Below, one piece after another: positions 7,628-16,324 of a stretch of DNA of 64,000 bases; position 1 is the first letter of the stretch; each line of letters begins with the position of its first letter. A program made the translations under genes and the position numbers. This DNA is from Anaerolineales bacterium (GTDB taxonomy: Bacteria; Chloroflexota; Anaerolineae; Anaerolineales; Villigracilaceae), in contig JACKAW010000003.1 of assembly GCA_020634885.1 (NCBI GenBank), positions 124,001 to 188,000 on the forward strand, read 5' to 3'. The notes below the pieces were generated by a model, which was given only the letters and a program-made list of their open reading frames with translations, did not search any database and had not been told where the DNA came from.

Positions 7628-9244
7628 ATGACACAGATCTACGATTATGTGATTATCGGAAGCGGCTTCGGGGGAAGTGTATCCGCCATGCGCTTGACCG
7701 AAAAAGGCTATTCGGTTCTCGTGCTCGAAAAAGGCAAACGCTTCGAAGACAAAGACTTTGCCAAAACCAACTGGCAGTATTGGAAATATGTCTGGCTGCC
7801 TGCCATCCGCGCGCATGGTATTTTGCAAATATCCATTCTCAAAGGCGTGATGGTTCTGCACGGCGCGGGCGTGGGCGGCGGCAGCCTCGGCTATGCCAAC
7901 GTGCTTGAAGTTCCCACCAATGAAACCTTTGCCACCCCCGCGTGGAGTCAACGCATCCAATGGGGCGATGTGCTTCGTCCGCATTATGAGACGGCGAAAA
8001 GAATGTTAGGCGTTGCAAGAAACCCCAAACTTTGGAAAGCGGATTTATTGCTCAAAGAAATGGCAGAGGAACGCGGCATGGGTCACACCTTCCGTGCGAC
8101 GGATGTCGGCTCATACTTCGGGGAAGCTGGAGTGACCGTCCCAGACCCCTACTTCGCTGGAGAAGGTCCCGCCCGCGCGGGCTGTCAACACTGCGGCGGC
8201 TGCATGGTGGGATGCCGTCACAACGCAAAAAATACATTGCCAAAAAATTATTTGTATTTTGCAGAGAAACGTGGGGCGAAGGTCGTTGCTGAAGTTGAGG
8301 TTACAGACGTAAAACCGTTGGTGGTTGACGGTGGACAGTTGACCGCCAACCACCAACCATCAACTGCCAACTACGAAGTAACCTACCGCGATTCAACCAA
8401 GTTATTCAAACGCACTCAAACCGTCCACGCGAAAAACGTTATTTTTTCAGCAGGTGTGATGGGAACGATGAAGCTGCTCTTGAACCTGCGTGATGTGAAA
8501 AAGTCACTGCCGAAACTATCCGCGAAACTGGGGACGATGGTGAGGACCAACTCCGAAGGTCTGCTCGGAAGCGTGGCACGGAAATCCGATATCAATTATT
8601 CAGAAGGCGTCGCGATTTCATCCATCTACAACCACGACGAGATCACCCGCATCGAACCTGTGCGTTACCCCGATGGCTCGTCTCTCATGCGTTTTCTCGC
8701 CGCGCCACTGATCGATAAAAATTTCAGCATTCCACGCCGCTTGCTTAACTTCTTTGGCTGGGCACTCACCCATCCTATCGACTTTGGTAAGGCGCTCTTC
8801 TTACCAAGCTGGGCACACAATGTGACCATCTTATTGGTCATGCAACATGCTGATAATCGCATGCGCTTCAAGATCGGCAAAAGTATCTTCACGCTTTTCC
8901 GCACCGGCATGGTGGCAGAAGAAGAACCCGGCTACACCATCAACGCGCAAGTGGAAGGCTCGCACGCAGTGACCAAGGAATTTGCCAAACGCACCAACGG
9001 CGTAGCGCTTGGCTCCATTGGCGAAAATCTGCTCAACCTGCCCACTACCGCGCACATCCTCGGCGGCGCACCCATTGGCAAAAATGCGGATGACGGGTTA
9101 ATTGACGAAAATTTTGAAATTCATAATTACAGCGGCTTGTATGTGATCGATGGCTCGGTGATGCCCGCCAACCCCGGCGTAAATCCATCGTTGACGATTA
9201 CGGCATTGGCAGAACATGCCATGAGTAAAATAAACCCAAAATAG
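7628..9244 (+). CDS. GMC family FAD oxidoreductase, cholesterol-oxidase-like
   Basis: 538 aa. The N-terminal FAD Rossmann motif is VIIGSGFGGS (residues 9-18), with LEKGKRFE as the following ADP-ribose acidic turn. GAGVGGGSLGYANV near 79-92 and the C-terminal VIDGSVMPANPGVNPSLTI close the FAD site. A Cys-rich CQHCGGCMVGC segment near 188-198 recalls ferredoxin-like cysteine sets seen in some GMC relatives. The family oxidises alcohols, sterols or sugars; the substrate here is unknown. Residues ~231-254 are read from an in-frame short repeat that looks like an inserted element. A sigma-70 promoter and GGAGG precede the start. A TPR protein gene follows by 23 nt and has its own ribosome site. 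Confidence 0.86.
   Translation: MTQIYDYVIIGSGFGGSVSAMRLTEKGYSVLVLEKGKRFEDKDFAKTNWQYWKYVWLPAIRAHGILQISILKGVMVLHGAGVGGGSLGYANVLEVPTNETFATPAWSQRIQWGDVLRPHYETAKRMLGVARNPKLWKADLLLKEMAEERGMGHTFRATDVGSYFGEAGVTVPDPYFAGEGPARAGCQHCGGCMVGCRHNAKNTLPKNYLYFAEKRGAKVVAEVEVTDVKPLVVDGGQLTANHQPSTANYEVTYRDSTKLFKRTQTVHAKNVIFSAGVMGTMKLLLNLRDVKKSLPKLSAKLGTMVRTNSEGLLGSVARKSDINYSEGVAISSIYNHDEITRIEPVRYPDGSSLMRFLAAPLIDKNFSIPRRLLNFFGWALTHPIDFGKALFLPSWAHNVTILLVMQHADNRMRFKIGKSIFTLFRTGMVAEEEPGYTINAQVEGSHAVTKEFAKRTNGVALGSIGENLLNLPTTAHILGGAPIGKNADDGLIDENFEIHNYSGLYVIDGSVMPANPGVNPSLTITALAEHAMSKINPK
8318..8383 (+). repeat. In-frame TTGGTGG/CCAACCA repeat inside the GMC gene
   Basis: GGTTGAC-like units on the left and CCAACCA, CAACTGCCAAC units on the right form an imperfect inverted repeat read in frame as a polar loop (VVDGGQLTANHQPSTANY). 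It looks inserted into a surface loop and does not resemble adjacent coding sequence. Confidence 0.6.
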
Positions 9245-9267
9245 TTTCAAGAAATAGCGGAGGAAAC

Positions 9268-10395
9268 ATGACTACTCAGATCAACATAGAACCTGTACAA
9301 AAAAAGAAGACGAATAAATTAGTATTAGTTTTTTTGATCTTTCTCGTACTCTGTGCGGGAACATGCCTCATCTTTTTGATCATTCGCCAAAGAAACAGCC
9401 GCATAATGCAAGCAAATCAACTGGCTCTTCAAGGGAGGTGTCCAGAAGCAATTCCGGTACTTAATGAAGCCATAGCCGAAAACCCAAACGCTGTGAATGC
9501 CTACCAGATACGCGTAGAATGTTATCTCAGTTTTCAATCTAATGTTTTTACCGAAGCGCAAGGATACTTAATTGCAGCATTAGAAGACACAAATAAAATT
9601 CTAGAATTACAACCACAAGATGCTGGTTATTATGCAAAAAGAGATTACATTTTGCGCGAACTTGCAAACTTGGAACAGTATTCTGCAAACAAGTTTGCAA
9701 TCTATGATCTCGCAAATCAGGATGCCAGTAGGTCAATTGAATTGGGAGCACCTACTTCATCATATGTTTATCGCCACTATGCCCGCAACCTAATTGAAGG
9801 TAATCACTGTCAGGAAGGTTTGGAAGAAACCCAAAAATTAATCCAACAATTTGGAACACAAAATGTAGATTATGGTCAATACTACAGTGTCTATCTCACT
9901 GAATCCTATATCTGTCTTGGCGAATTGGATAAAGCGCTTGAAAGCGCTCAATCAATTACTTGTGATGACCCGGTTTCTACATGTAAGTCTGGTCTGTTAG
10001 CAGAGATCTATTTACAATCTGGAGATTATGAAAATGCTCTGAACACGATTAACTACATGATTAACTGGCAACCTGTGGGCGGCGGCTGGCGGTATTTCAT
10101 ACGTGCATTAATCTACTATGAACAGGGGCAAAATGATCTTGCCCAACAAGACCTAGCAACCGGAGATGCCTATTCATGGTATGGAACCGGCGTGGATGAA
10201 TATGTAATGGCACAACTATCATTTGAAAAAGGCGATGAAGCTGGCGGCATATATCATCTTCAAGCAGCTGAGCAGATGTTCGATATCAATTACAGTGTCT
10301 TAAAACAAGAAACGCTCAACCAGTTAAAAAAACTTGGCGCAAAACCAATTCCACAAGAAATCAACTTACCTTTCAGTATTCCGTCTTTACCATAA
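9268..10395 (+). CDS. Membrane-anchored tetratricopeptide repeat protein
   Basis: 375 aa. Residues 1-17 are polar/basic (KKKTNK), residues ~18-40 form one membrane helix (LVLVFLIFLVLCAGTCLIFLI), and the rest is TPR-like helical repeats (for example ANQLALQGRCPEAIPVLNEA; ESYICLGELDKALESAQ; LLAEIYLQSGDYENALNTI). With the basic N-terminus inside, the repeats would face outside. TPRs are protein-binding scaffolds; no partner is evident. GCGGAGG upstream of the ATG is a good ribosome site. It is richer in A and T than its neighbours. It may be cotranscribed with the GMC gene 23 nt upstream. Confidence 0.78.
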   Translation: MTTQINIEPVQKKKTNKLVLVFLIFLVLCAGTCLIFLIIRQRNSRIMQANQLALQGRCPEAIPVLNEAIAENPNAVNAYQIRVECYLSFQSNVFTEAQGYLIAALEDTNKILELQPQDAGYYAKRDYILRELANLEQYSANKFAIYDLANQDASRSIELGAPTSSYVYRHYARNLIEGNHCQEGLEETQKLIQQFGTQNVDYGQYYSVYLTESYICLGELDKALESAQSITCDDPVSTCKSGLLAEIYLQSGDYENALNTINYMINWQPVGGGWRYFIRALIYYEQGQNDLAQQDLATGDAYSWYGTGVDEYVMAQLSFEKGDEAGGIYHLQAAEQMFDINYSVLKQETLNQLKKLGAKPIPQEINLPFSIPSLP

Positions 10396-10404
10396 AACAT
10401 ATAC

Positions 10405-11286
10405 CTAGAACAGCATTGGCTGAAAAGGTTCACTTGGCAAATCAATGTCGTCCCATGGAAGTGGGGCGATTTTGATTCGAGAGGAAATTTGCTGATGGAA
10501 TTCTTTCGCGATGAACGGAGCTAGATAATTATCGGGCGAATGGCAAAAGACAAACGCTTCCAACTTCGCCGATAACTGGTCGGTGATTCTGGGAGTCCAT
10601 TCATCCATCCAAGGCTGGTTGTGACTCATTTCAGGGTGACCGATGAAACGCAGAAAGGTAAAGTCCGCGGTGATTTCCTCAAAAACAGGAACATTCGGTT
10701 TGCGTTCCCGCGCCTCGAGCAGACTTTCATAGGCACTGCCTTGAATCGACTCATCGCCTGTTAAATCTCGTATTGGACGAGTATCAATGACCACGCGCGC
10801 CATGTTATGGTCGGCAAGTAGTTGATTAAGCGCGGTACGATGTTCGTCCTCGAACCAGTCGAGGTGGCGGACTTCCACGCCGAGGCGGGTGTCTTTAGGG
10901 AACGCGGCGAGAAACGTGGCAAGGTCAGGCATCAGGCGCGGGGAATAGCTTGGGGGCAGTTGCAGGAACATCGGTCCAAGTTTTGAGGCGAGCGGGCGCA
11001 TGGTCTCCACGAATCCGGCGGCGCGGTCAATGTAATCTTTGAGGGTCCCGTTGTGGCTGATGGCTTTGGGAATTTTGAGACAAAAGCGAAAATTATCTGG
11101 TGTTTGCTCAACCCAGGTTTCGATGGTCTTTGGCGCAGGGATGGCGTAAAACGTCGTATTGCCTTCAATGGTGGTAACACGGTGAGCGTACTCGCGCAAA
11201 AAATCTTTAGGCTGTGTGCCTTTTGGATAAAAATTACCGACCCAACCCTTGAACGACCAGACGGGGCAGCCAAGATAAAGTGTCAT
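10405..11286 (-). CDS. DUF72 family protein (YecE-like)
   Basis: 293 aa. The N-terminus (LYLGCPVWSFKGWVGNFYP) and the core TTFYAIPAPKTIETWVEQTP with FRFCLKIPKAISH match the DUF72/YecE TIM-barrel family, which has the size expected. The biochemical function of DUF72 is not established; the fold suggests an isomerase- or endonuclease-IV-like metal or phosphate site. The start ATG has no ribosome site and is 6 nt after a perfect TATAAT, indicating leaderless transcription directly behind the terminator of the neighbouring LURP-one gene. It is convergent with the TPR gene (9 nt between stops). Confidence 0.88.
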   Translation of the reverse strand: MTLYLGCPVWSFKGWVGNFYPKGTQPKDFLREYAHRVTTIEGNTTFYAIPAPKTIETWVEQTPDNFRFCLKIPKAISHNGTLKDYIDRAAGFVETMRPLASKLGPMFLQLPPSYSPRLMPDLATFLAAFPKDTRLGVEVRHLDWFEDEHRTALNQLLADHNMARVVIDTRPIRDLTGDESIQGSAYESLLEARERKPNVPVFEEITADFTFLRFIGHPEMSHNQPWMDEWTPRITDQLSAKLEAFVFCHSPDNYLAPFIAKEFHQQISSRIKIAPLPWDDIDLPSEPFQPMLF

Positions 11287-11292
11287 AGGGTA

Positions 11293-11298
11293 ATTATA
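11293..11298 (-). promoter_or_regulatory. -10 box 6 nt from the DUF72 start (leaderless)
   Basis: A perfect TATAAT on the minus strand is followed by TACCCT and then the ATG of the DUF72 gene. No Shine-Dalgarno is present. The box lies in the T-tract region of the preceding terminator, so promoter and terminator are stacked. Confidence 0.6.
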
Positions 11299-11302
11299 AA
11301 AT

Positions 11303-11338
11303 AAAGCGTCTCCGATATTTTTACATCGGAGACGCTTT
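11303..11338 (-). terminator. Intrinsic terminator after the LURP-one gene
   Basis: A 14-bp perfect stem (AAAGCGTCTCCGAT and its complement) with an 8-nt loop lies 5 nt after the LURP-one stop on the minus strand, followed by TTTATTTTAT. Confidence 0.9.
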
Positions 11339-11343
11339 GCAGA

Positions 11344-11877
11344 TTATTTTTTCTTTTCGAGCTTTTCTTTCTTTTCTTTTTTATCTTTTTCGTCTGCATC
11401 GACCATAATGTCGATAGCAACTGCAATGGCAAGCATGAGAATATCATTCTGCCCGTCTTCAACCTCTACGCCATAGGTATCGGCAATGCGCAGCCACTTT
11501 TTGGAAACTTCGGCAACTGTTTTGCGCCCTTCCTTAATTGTGTACTCATGAGCGAGGAAATCGCCCTGTACATCCAGGTCGGGTCCATTCTTAACCTTCA
11601 CATCCCAGCGATCGCGCAAGGGAGTGATAAGCGCTTTTTTGATGGTCGCCAAGTCTTTGCCATTTTCATCTTCCACCACCATGGTATCTTTGATGGTCAG
11701 CAGGCGTTCTTGAATTTGCGCCAGCTTTTTGCCTTTTGCATCTTCAAAAACAAGAGTCTTGCGAATGCGTAAAACTTTGCCGTCTACTTTAAAAACCTTT
11801 TGCCCAGCTTCGTTCTCGATCCAGAAGTCATCTCCAATGGAAATGAGGTTTTGGCGAATTTTATAACGGGTATTCAT
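11344..11877 (-). CDS. LURP-one-related (tubby/scramblase-fold) protein
   Basis: 177 aa. Successive beta-strand pairs of the type GKVLRIRKTLVFEDAKGKKL, LLTIKDTMVVEDENGKDLA and DVKVKNGPDLDVQGDFL match the LURP-one-related / YxjI family, whose fold resembles Tubby and phospholipid scramblase. The molecular function in bacteria is unknown. A hydrophobic segment (DILMLAIAVAIDIMVDA) and an extremely Lys/Glu-rich tail (KDKKEKKEKLEKKK) end the protein. GAGGA 8 nt upstream supports the ATG. It is a single-gene unit with its own terminator, divergent from the large membrane protein gene. Confidence 0.82.
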   Translation of the reverse strand: MNTRYKIRQNLISIGDDFWIENEAGQKVFKVDGKVLRIRKTLVFEDAKGKKLAQIQERLLTIKDTMVVEDENGKDLATIKKALITPLRDRWDVKVKNGPDLDVQGDFLAHEYTIKEGRKTVAEVSKKWLRIADTYGVEVEDGQNDILMLAIAVAIDIMVDADEKDKKEKKEKLEKKK

Positions 11878-11945
11878 CGGTTCATCCTCTTTGTTTTTTT
11901 AAGTATAGTCCATTTACGCTACAAGAAAGTTGAAGTTGCATCCCT

Positions 11946-11951
11946 TATAAT
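11946..11951 (+). promoter_or_regulatory. -10 box 6 nt from the start at 11958 (leaderless)
   Basis: A perfect TATAAT is followed by TACACT and then the ATG at 11958, with no ribosome site. The -35 region is weak. Spacing is identical to that of the DUF72, ggt and 47221 starts. Confidence 0.55.
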
Positions 11952-11957
11952 TACACT

Positions 11958-13937
11958 ATGCAATTTTCACCTTCTGAAAAAACACGCAAAACCCTGCTCA
12001 TTGCCGCAATCACCATCATCGCCTATGGCTTACTGCTCCCGCTTACCGGCTTTTATTGGGACGATTGGTCCTTCGCTTGGATCGCCCAATTCCTCGGACC
12101 TGCCGATTTCATCCCCGCCTTCATGCCGTTTCGCCCGTTTTTGGGTCCCATTTTCTATTTCACAACCAGCATCATCCCCATCAACCCGCTTGCGTGGCAG
12201 GTCTTCGCCCTCTTTATCCGCATTCTCATTGGCATCGCCGCATGGTGGATGTTCACCCAGGTCTTCCCGCAGCGCAAAACGCTTGCATACCTCGCCTCTC
12301 TGCTTATGCTCGTTTACCCGGGTTATAGCCAGCATTGGGTCGCCCTCACACACATCAACCAGGAACTCATCCCCTTTATTTTTTATCTCTTTTCTTTTGG
12401 ATACACCTTCAAAGCGCTGCACACCCAAAAGAGAGCCGACACCCTCCTCGCCCTGCTTCTGCAAATTTGCGGCATCTTCCCCACCGAATATTTCTTTGGC
12501 ATTGAAGGCGTCCGCTTTCTCCTGCTCCTTGTCATACTTCAAGGCAGTTTCATCGAACGCTTCGCCAAGTCTCTAAAAATCTGGTTTCCCTACCTCATCA
12601 TTTGGATGCTCAACGCGGCATGGATTTACTTCTACTATAATTTTGGGCCCTATGCCTCCTACGAAGTGGAAGCCGCGCAAACCCCAAACCTGATCTACTT
12701 TTTAACCCAGGCGCTGGATGCTCTTTGGAAAGCCGGTTTCTACATCTGGACACAAGTCCTCGTCCTCACATTTTCCAGCCTGCCCGCGCCCGCCTCTATT
12801 TTGACATTGGGGCTGATCGCCATCTCATTCATTTTCCTTCTCTGGGCGCTTCCCCGCTCCGCGCACACAGACAAAGCGACTGAAAACACACAAGCCTATT
12901 ACCTTATCTTCGCCGGCATCTTCGGCATTCTACTTGGACGCCTGCCCTCGCTTGCCGCCAACTTGCCGTTAAACCTGCAAACCGCATACGACCGTTTTAT
13001 GGTCTCCATCATGATCGGCTCAACGGTCTTTGTTATCGGCGTGCTCGAACTGCTCATCAAGAAGCACAAAATCCGCGTGATTGCATTTTCAACGCTGATC
13101 GCCCTCGGCATTGGGCAGCAGTTCTTCAATGCCAATATCTTCCGCAGAGATTGGGAGAACCAAAGCGAAATCCTTTGGCAGTTGGCATGGCGCGCACCTG
13201 GCATCGAACCAAACACCGTCCTGCTTGCTCATCAAATGCCGTTGGATTACGAAACCGACCTCAACCTCGCAGCCCCCATTAACTGGATGTACGCCCCAAC
13301 CTACACCCGCGCCAACCTGCCTTATATTTTGCTGTATACAGAAAAACGACTTGGCGGGTTTACCCTCCCAGCCCTCGAAAAAGATGTTGATATCCACTAC
13401 CCCTACCGCACCGTAGATTTCAATGGAAACCTTTCAAACGCTCTCGTTATTTACAAAAATCAAACTGGCTGTCTGCAAGTCCTTGACCCTTCACGCGGAG
13501 ATGCAGAAATTTACGAAAACACATCCGATGAATTTTCGCAGGCGGTTTTACTCTCCAACCTCTCACGCATTATTACCAACCCTGCCCAACCCGCTCTTGT
13601 CCCTTTTATCCCTGAACCAGAGCCAGGTTGGTGCGCCTATTTCTCCAAAATAGAACTTGCCAACCAGCAAGAAAATTATGCCGTTGCCGCCAACCTTGCC
13701 ACAGAAGCACAGGCATTGGGCTTTACTCCTGAAGAACCGCTCGAATGGACGGCATTCATCGAAGCGTATGGCATGAATGGAGAGATCGAAAAAGCAGTGG
13801 ATGCCTCTCAAACGGCGCTCAAAAGTGAGCGAAAAACGCTCAAGGCGGTGTGCGTGGTTTGGGAGCAGATTCAGGCTAAACATCCGCAAGAGGCGGGAAC
13901 TACATCCGCCATGTTGTCACTTGGTTGCAATCATTAA
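11958..13937 (+). CDS. Polytopic membrane protein, GT-C-glycosyltransferase-like
   Basis: 659 aa. About a dozen hydrophobic segments occupy residues ~12-400. The first extracytoplasmic loop carries FYWDDWSFAW near residues 34-44, an acidic pair in the position where GT-C lipid-sugar transferases keep catalytic aspartates. The last ~200 residues are soluble, likely outside, and end in a helical repeat region (LANQQENYAVAANLATEAQ). The overall plan fits GT-C enzymes that glycosylate using polyprenyl-phosphate sugars, but no specific family signature is recognised. The start is supported by a TATAAT box 6 nt upstream. A Cys pair (TGCLQ and GWCAYF) lies in the soluble domain. The role is inferred from topology only. 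Confidence 0.7.
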   Translation: MQFSPSEKTRKTLLIAAITIIAYGLLLPLTGFYWDDWSFAWIAQFLGPADFIPAFMPFRPFLGPIFYFTTSIIPINPLAWQVFALFIRILIGIAAWWMFTQVFPQRKTLAYLASLLMLVYPGYSQHWVALTHINQELIPFIFYLFSFGYTFKALHTQKRADTLLALLLQICGIFPTEYFFGIEGVRFLLLLVILQGSFIERFAKSLKIWFPYLIIWMLNAAWIYFYYNFGPYASYEVEAAQTPNLIYFLTQALDALWKAGFYIWTQVLVLTFSSLPAPASILTLGLIAISFIFLLWALPRSAHTDKATENTQAYYLIFAGIFGILLGRLPSLAANLPLNLQTAYDRFMVSIMIGSTVFVIGVLELLIKKHKIRVIAFSTLIALGIGQQFFNANIFRRDWENQSEILWQLAWRAPGIEPNTVLLAHQMPLDYETDLNLAAPINWMYAPTYTRANLPYILLYTEKRLGGFTLPALEKDVDIHYPYRTVDFNGNLSNALVIYKNQTGCLQVLDPSRGDAEIYENTSDEFSQAVLLSNLSRIITNPAQPALVPFIPEPEPGWCAYFSKIELANQQENYAVAANLATEAQALGFTPEEPLEWTAFIEAYGMNGEIEKAVDASQTALKSERKTLKAVCVVWEQIQAKHPQEAGTTSAMLSLGCNH

Positions 13938-13944
13938 CGCATTC

Positions 13945-13973
13945 TTGACGCTTTAAACTGCATGTGCTACCAT
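13945..13973 (+). promoter_or_regulatory. Promoter of the LysM lipoprotein gene
   Basis: TTGACG at 13945-13950 and TACCAT at 13968-13973 are separated by 17 nt, 36 nt ahead of the ATG at 14010. A GAGGAG ribosome site lies between. Confidence 0.65.
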
Positions 13974-14009
13974 TCTTTGCTAGTTAGTTAAAAGGAACGA
14001 GGAGAATAT

Positions 14010-14774
14010 ATGTCCGTAAAAAATCGTAGTGTGCTGGGGTTGTCGATCCTTGTGATCGCAGCATCTTTACTCTCAGCCTGCACACAATCACTTTCATCTG
14101 CGCCTGAGGAAACCCCAACATTGATTCCCACAGGTTTATTTGTTTCGCCAGTGGCATCGGTGGAAAACCCAATGTTGATGATCGAACAATTTGCCAAGCA
14201 AACCGAAGCAGCACAAACTACGGCTGCCAACGGCGGCACCCCAGTTGACGGCACGCCGATTGCCGCTGTAACCGGTACCCCCGGCACACCACAAGCAGAT
14301 GCAAGCACTGACCCATCTGCCATTGCAACCCCTACCGCAACCATTGCCGTGGATGCGTCTACGCCAACCAATGCGAATGCAGAGGTGCCAACTTCTATTC
14401 CAGCAGCCACGTCTGTGCCGGTGGGCTCACGCCCTGCTTCCTATACATTGCAGGCGGGTGAATTCCCATACTGCATTGCCCGCCGTTATAACGTAGACCC
14501 AGATGCCCTACTCTCTGCCAGCGGATTGACATCCGCGCAGGCGAACAGCCTCAGTGCTGGAACAGTGCTAACCATCCCTCAAAATGCGGGTGGCTTCCCC
14601 GGTGACCGCGCCTTACGCGCCCACCCCACGACTTACACCGTAGCATCAGGTGACGAAACTGTATACAGCGTGGCTTGTTTGTTTGGCGATGTAGACCCCA
14701 ACTCCATTGCCTCGGCAAACGGCATTTCTGCCTCCGCCAAGCTGACACTCGGGCAAACCCTGAGCATTCCGTAA
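14010..14774 (+). CDS. LysM-domain lipoprotein
   Basis: 254 aa. A signal peptide ends in the lipobox LLSAC with Cys24 as the lipidation site. A long Thr/Pro/Ala-rich linker (~residues 30-140) is followed by two LysM-type modules: YTLQAGEFPYCIARRYNVDP (~145-189) and TYTVASGDETVYSVACLFGD (~207-254). LysM binds N-acetylglucosamine polymers such as peptidoglycan. Each module carries one Cys in its first helix (FPYC and SVAC), which may form a disulphide between the modules. The protein would be tethered to the outer face of the membrane and reach the wall across the linker. Single-gene unit with promoter and terminator. Confidence 0.88.
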   Translation: MSVKNRSVLGLSILVIAASLLSACTQSLSSAPEETPTLIPTGLFVSPVASVENPMLMIEQFAKQTEAAQTTAANGGTPVDGTPIAAVTGTPGTPQADASTDPSAIATPTATIAVDASTPTNANAEVPTSIPAATSVPVGSRPASYTLQAGEFPYCIARRYNVDPDALLSASGLTSAQANSLSAGTVLTIPQNAGGFPGDRALRAHPTTYTVASGDETVYSVACLFGDVDPNSIASANGISASAKLTLGQTLSIP

Positions 14775-14785
14775 GATAATTACTC

Positions 14786-14817
14786 AAAAGCCCAGGTGAA
14801 TAACCTGGGCTTTTTTT
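14786..14817 (+). terminator. Intrinsic terminator after the LysM lipoprotein gene
   Basis: AGCCCAGGT pairs with ACCTGGGCT across a 4-nt loop and is followed by seven T residues, 12 nt after the stop. Confidence 0.93.
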
Positions 14818-14833
14818 ATAAAAGGAGTTCCGC

Positions 14834-15376
14834 ATGTCTTCTTTCAAATTAATTCGATCTGAAGTCTTAATGAAAGGACGCGCTTTTACCATCCGCCGCG
14901 ATCAGTTGGAAACCCCCGATGGACGCGAAACCAAATTCGATATTGTGGAGCATGGCGGCTCGGTCGTTATCATCCCCATTGATGGAGATGGAAATATGCT
15001 CTTTGTGCGCCAGTATCGCCATGCCGCAGGGATGGATATGCTCGAACTCCCCGCCGGTACCCGCGATGGGGATGAACCCTTTGAAGTATGTGCCGCACGC
15101 GAAATAAGAGAAGAGACCGGCATGGAAGCCGGCACGTTGAAACACATCGGTTCGTTCTACCTTGCGCCGGGCTACTCAACCGAATATATGGGTGTCTTTT
15201 TGGCAACAGACTTAAAGCATAACCCGCTCGAAGCCGATGATGATGAATTTTTGACCCTTGAAAAACTTCCTATAAAAGAAGCGTTGGCAATGGCAGAACG
15301 CGGCGAGATGCCTGATGCAAAATCTCTGGCTGCCTTATTAATGGCAAAGCCGCACCTAAGCCAGACCTTGCAATAA
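14834..15376 (+). CDS. Nudix hydrolase, ADP-ribose pyrophosphatase type
   Basis: 180 aa. The complete Nudix box GX5EX7REUXEEXGU is present, from GTRDGDE to REIREETGM (~residues 75-97). An upstream VRQYRHAAG and downstream APGYSTEYM are typical of the ADP-ribose pyrophosphatase (NudF) subgroup, where the proline-glycine after the box helps bind ADP-ribose. Likely reaction: ADP-ribose to AMP plus ribose-5-phosphate. AAGGAG sits 7 nt before the ATG. Its stop codon directly abuts the next start (EamA transporter), so the genes are cotranscribed. Confidence 0.9.
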   Translation: MSSFKLIRSEVLMKGRAFTIRRDQLETPDGRETKFDIVEHGGSVVIIPIDGDGNMLFVRQYRHAAGMDMLELPAGTRDGDEPFEVCAAREIREETGMEAGTLKHIGSFYLAPGYSTEYMGVFLATDLKHNPLEADDDEFLTLEKLPIKEALAMAERGEMPDAKSLAALLMAKPHLSQTLQ

Positions 15377-16324
15377 ATGTCTCCTGCTCAAAACAACAAA
15401 CAACACCTGCTGGCAATCTCACAAGCCTTATTCGTTACTTTTCTATGGTCCACTTCATGGATACTGATCAAGATGGGGCTAAAGGCAGACCTGCCGCCGG
15501 TCACTTTTGCAGGGCTTCGTTACACACTGGCATTCCTATGTTTATTGCCTTTTGTGATTGGGAATAAAGAACATCGCCAAATCGTAGCCCGCTTACCCAG
15601 AGTTGAATGGATCGAATTAATCGTCCTCGGCGTTTTGTATTACACCCTGGCACAAGGCGCCCAATTTGTGGGGCTTGCCAAGCTCCCCGCCTCCACCCTG
15701 ACCCTGTTGTTGAACTTCTCGCCGGTCTTTATTGCTTTTTATAGCGTCTTTACAAAATACGAGCAGACATCCCTTTTGCAATGGGGCGGAATTTTAATCT
15801 CGCTAATCGGGGCGTTTGTCTACTTCCTTCCCTTGCATCTGGAAAATAGCCAAATTGTGGGATTGATCGCCGCATTCATTGGGGTAACATCAAATTCAGC
15901 TGCCTCAATTCTTGGCAGAAAAGTCAATTCGCATGGCAGAATCAACCCGGTTATCGTCACTACCATCAGCATGGGTGTTGGCGGCATTCTCATGTTGGTT
16001 CTTGGAATTGTCGTTCAGGGCGTAGGCACAATAACCCCACAACAATGGGGCATCATCGGCTGGCTGGCAGTGGTTAACACAGCCTTGGCGTTTACTTTAT
16101 GGAATAAATCCCTGCAAACCTTAACCGCTGTAGAATCCAGCATCATTAACAGCACTATGCTGCCGCAGATCACCCTCCTTGCCTGGCTGTTCCTTGGCGA
16201 AGCAATTGACACAAAAGAAGTTCTTGGCTTGGCACTCGTCCTTGGCGGAACATTAACCGTTCAGTTATGGCGATATTTACCCATTTCAAAAAAACAAACT
16301 TTAGCAATTGGAGAAAATAAATGA
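15377..16324 (+). CDS. EamA/DMT family transporter
   Basis: 315 aa with ten hydrophobic helices in two EamA halves. Recognisable segments are LFVTFLWSTSWILIKMGL at the start, the helix VLYYTLAQGAQFVGLAKLPA in the first half, and the second-half ending ESSIINSTMLPQITLLAWLF with ALVLGGTLTV. The family exports or imports amino acids, sugars and other metabolites; the substrate is not predictable. It starts at the base after the Nudix stop and its stop overlaps the DUF4406 start (ATGA), so translation is coupled on both sides. Confidence 0.9.
   Translation: MSPAQNNKQHLLAISQALFVTFLWSTSWILIKMGLKADLPPVTFAGLRYTLAFLCLLPFVIGNKEHRQIVARLPRVEWIELIVLGVLYYTLAQGAQFVGLAKLPASTLTLLLNFSPVFIAFYSVFTKYEQTSLLQWGGILISLIGAFVYFLPLHLENSQIVGLIAAFIGVTSNSAASILGRKVNSHGRINPVIVTTISMGVGGILMLVLGIVVQGVGTITPQQWGIIGWLAVVNTALAFTLWNKSLQTLTAVESSIINSTMLPQITLLAWLFLGEAIDTKEVLGLALVLGGTLTVQLWRYLPISKKQTLAIGENK

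Noticed and set aside
11800..12576. Open frame of 258 codons overlapping the LURP-one start and the membrane protein gene
   Set aside because: Ser/Pro-rich translation caused by a shifted frame of the GT-C-like gene; crosses a divergent promoter region.
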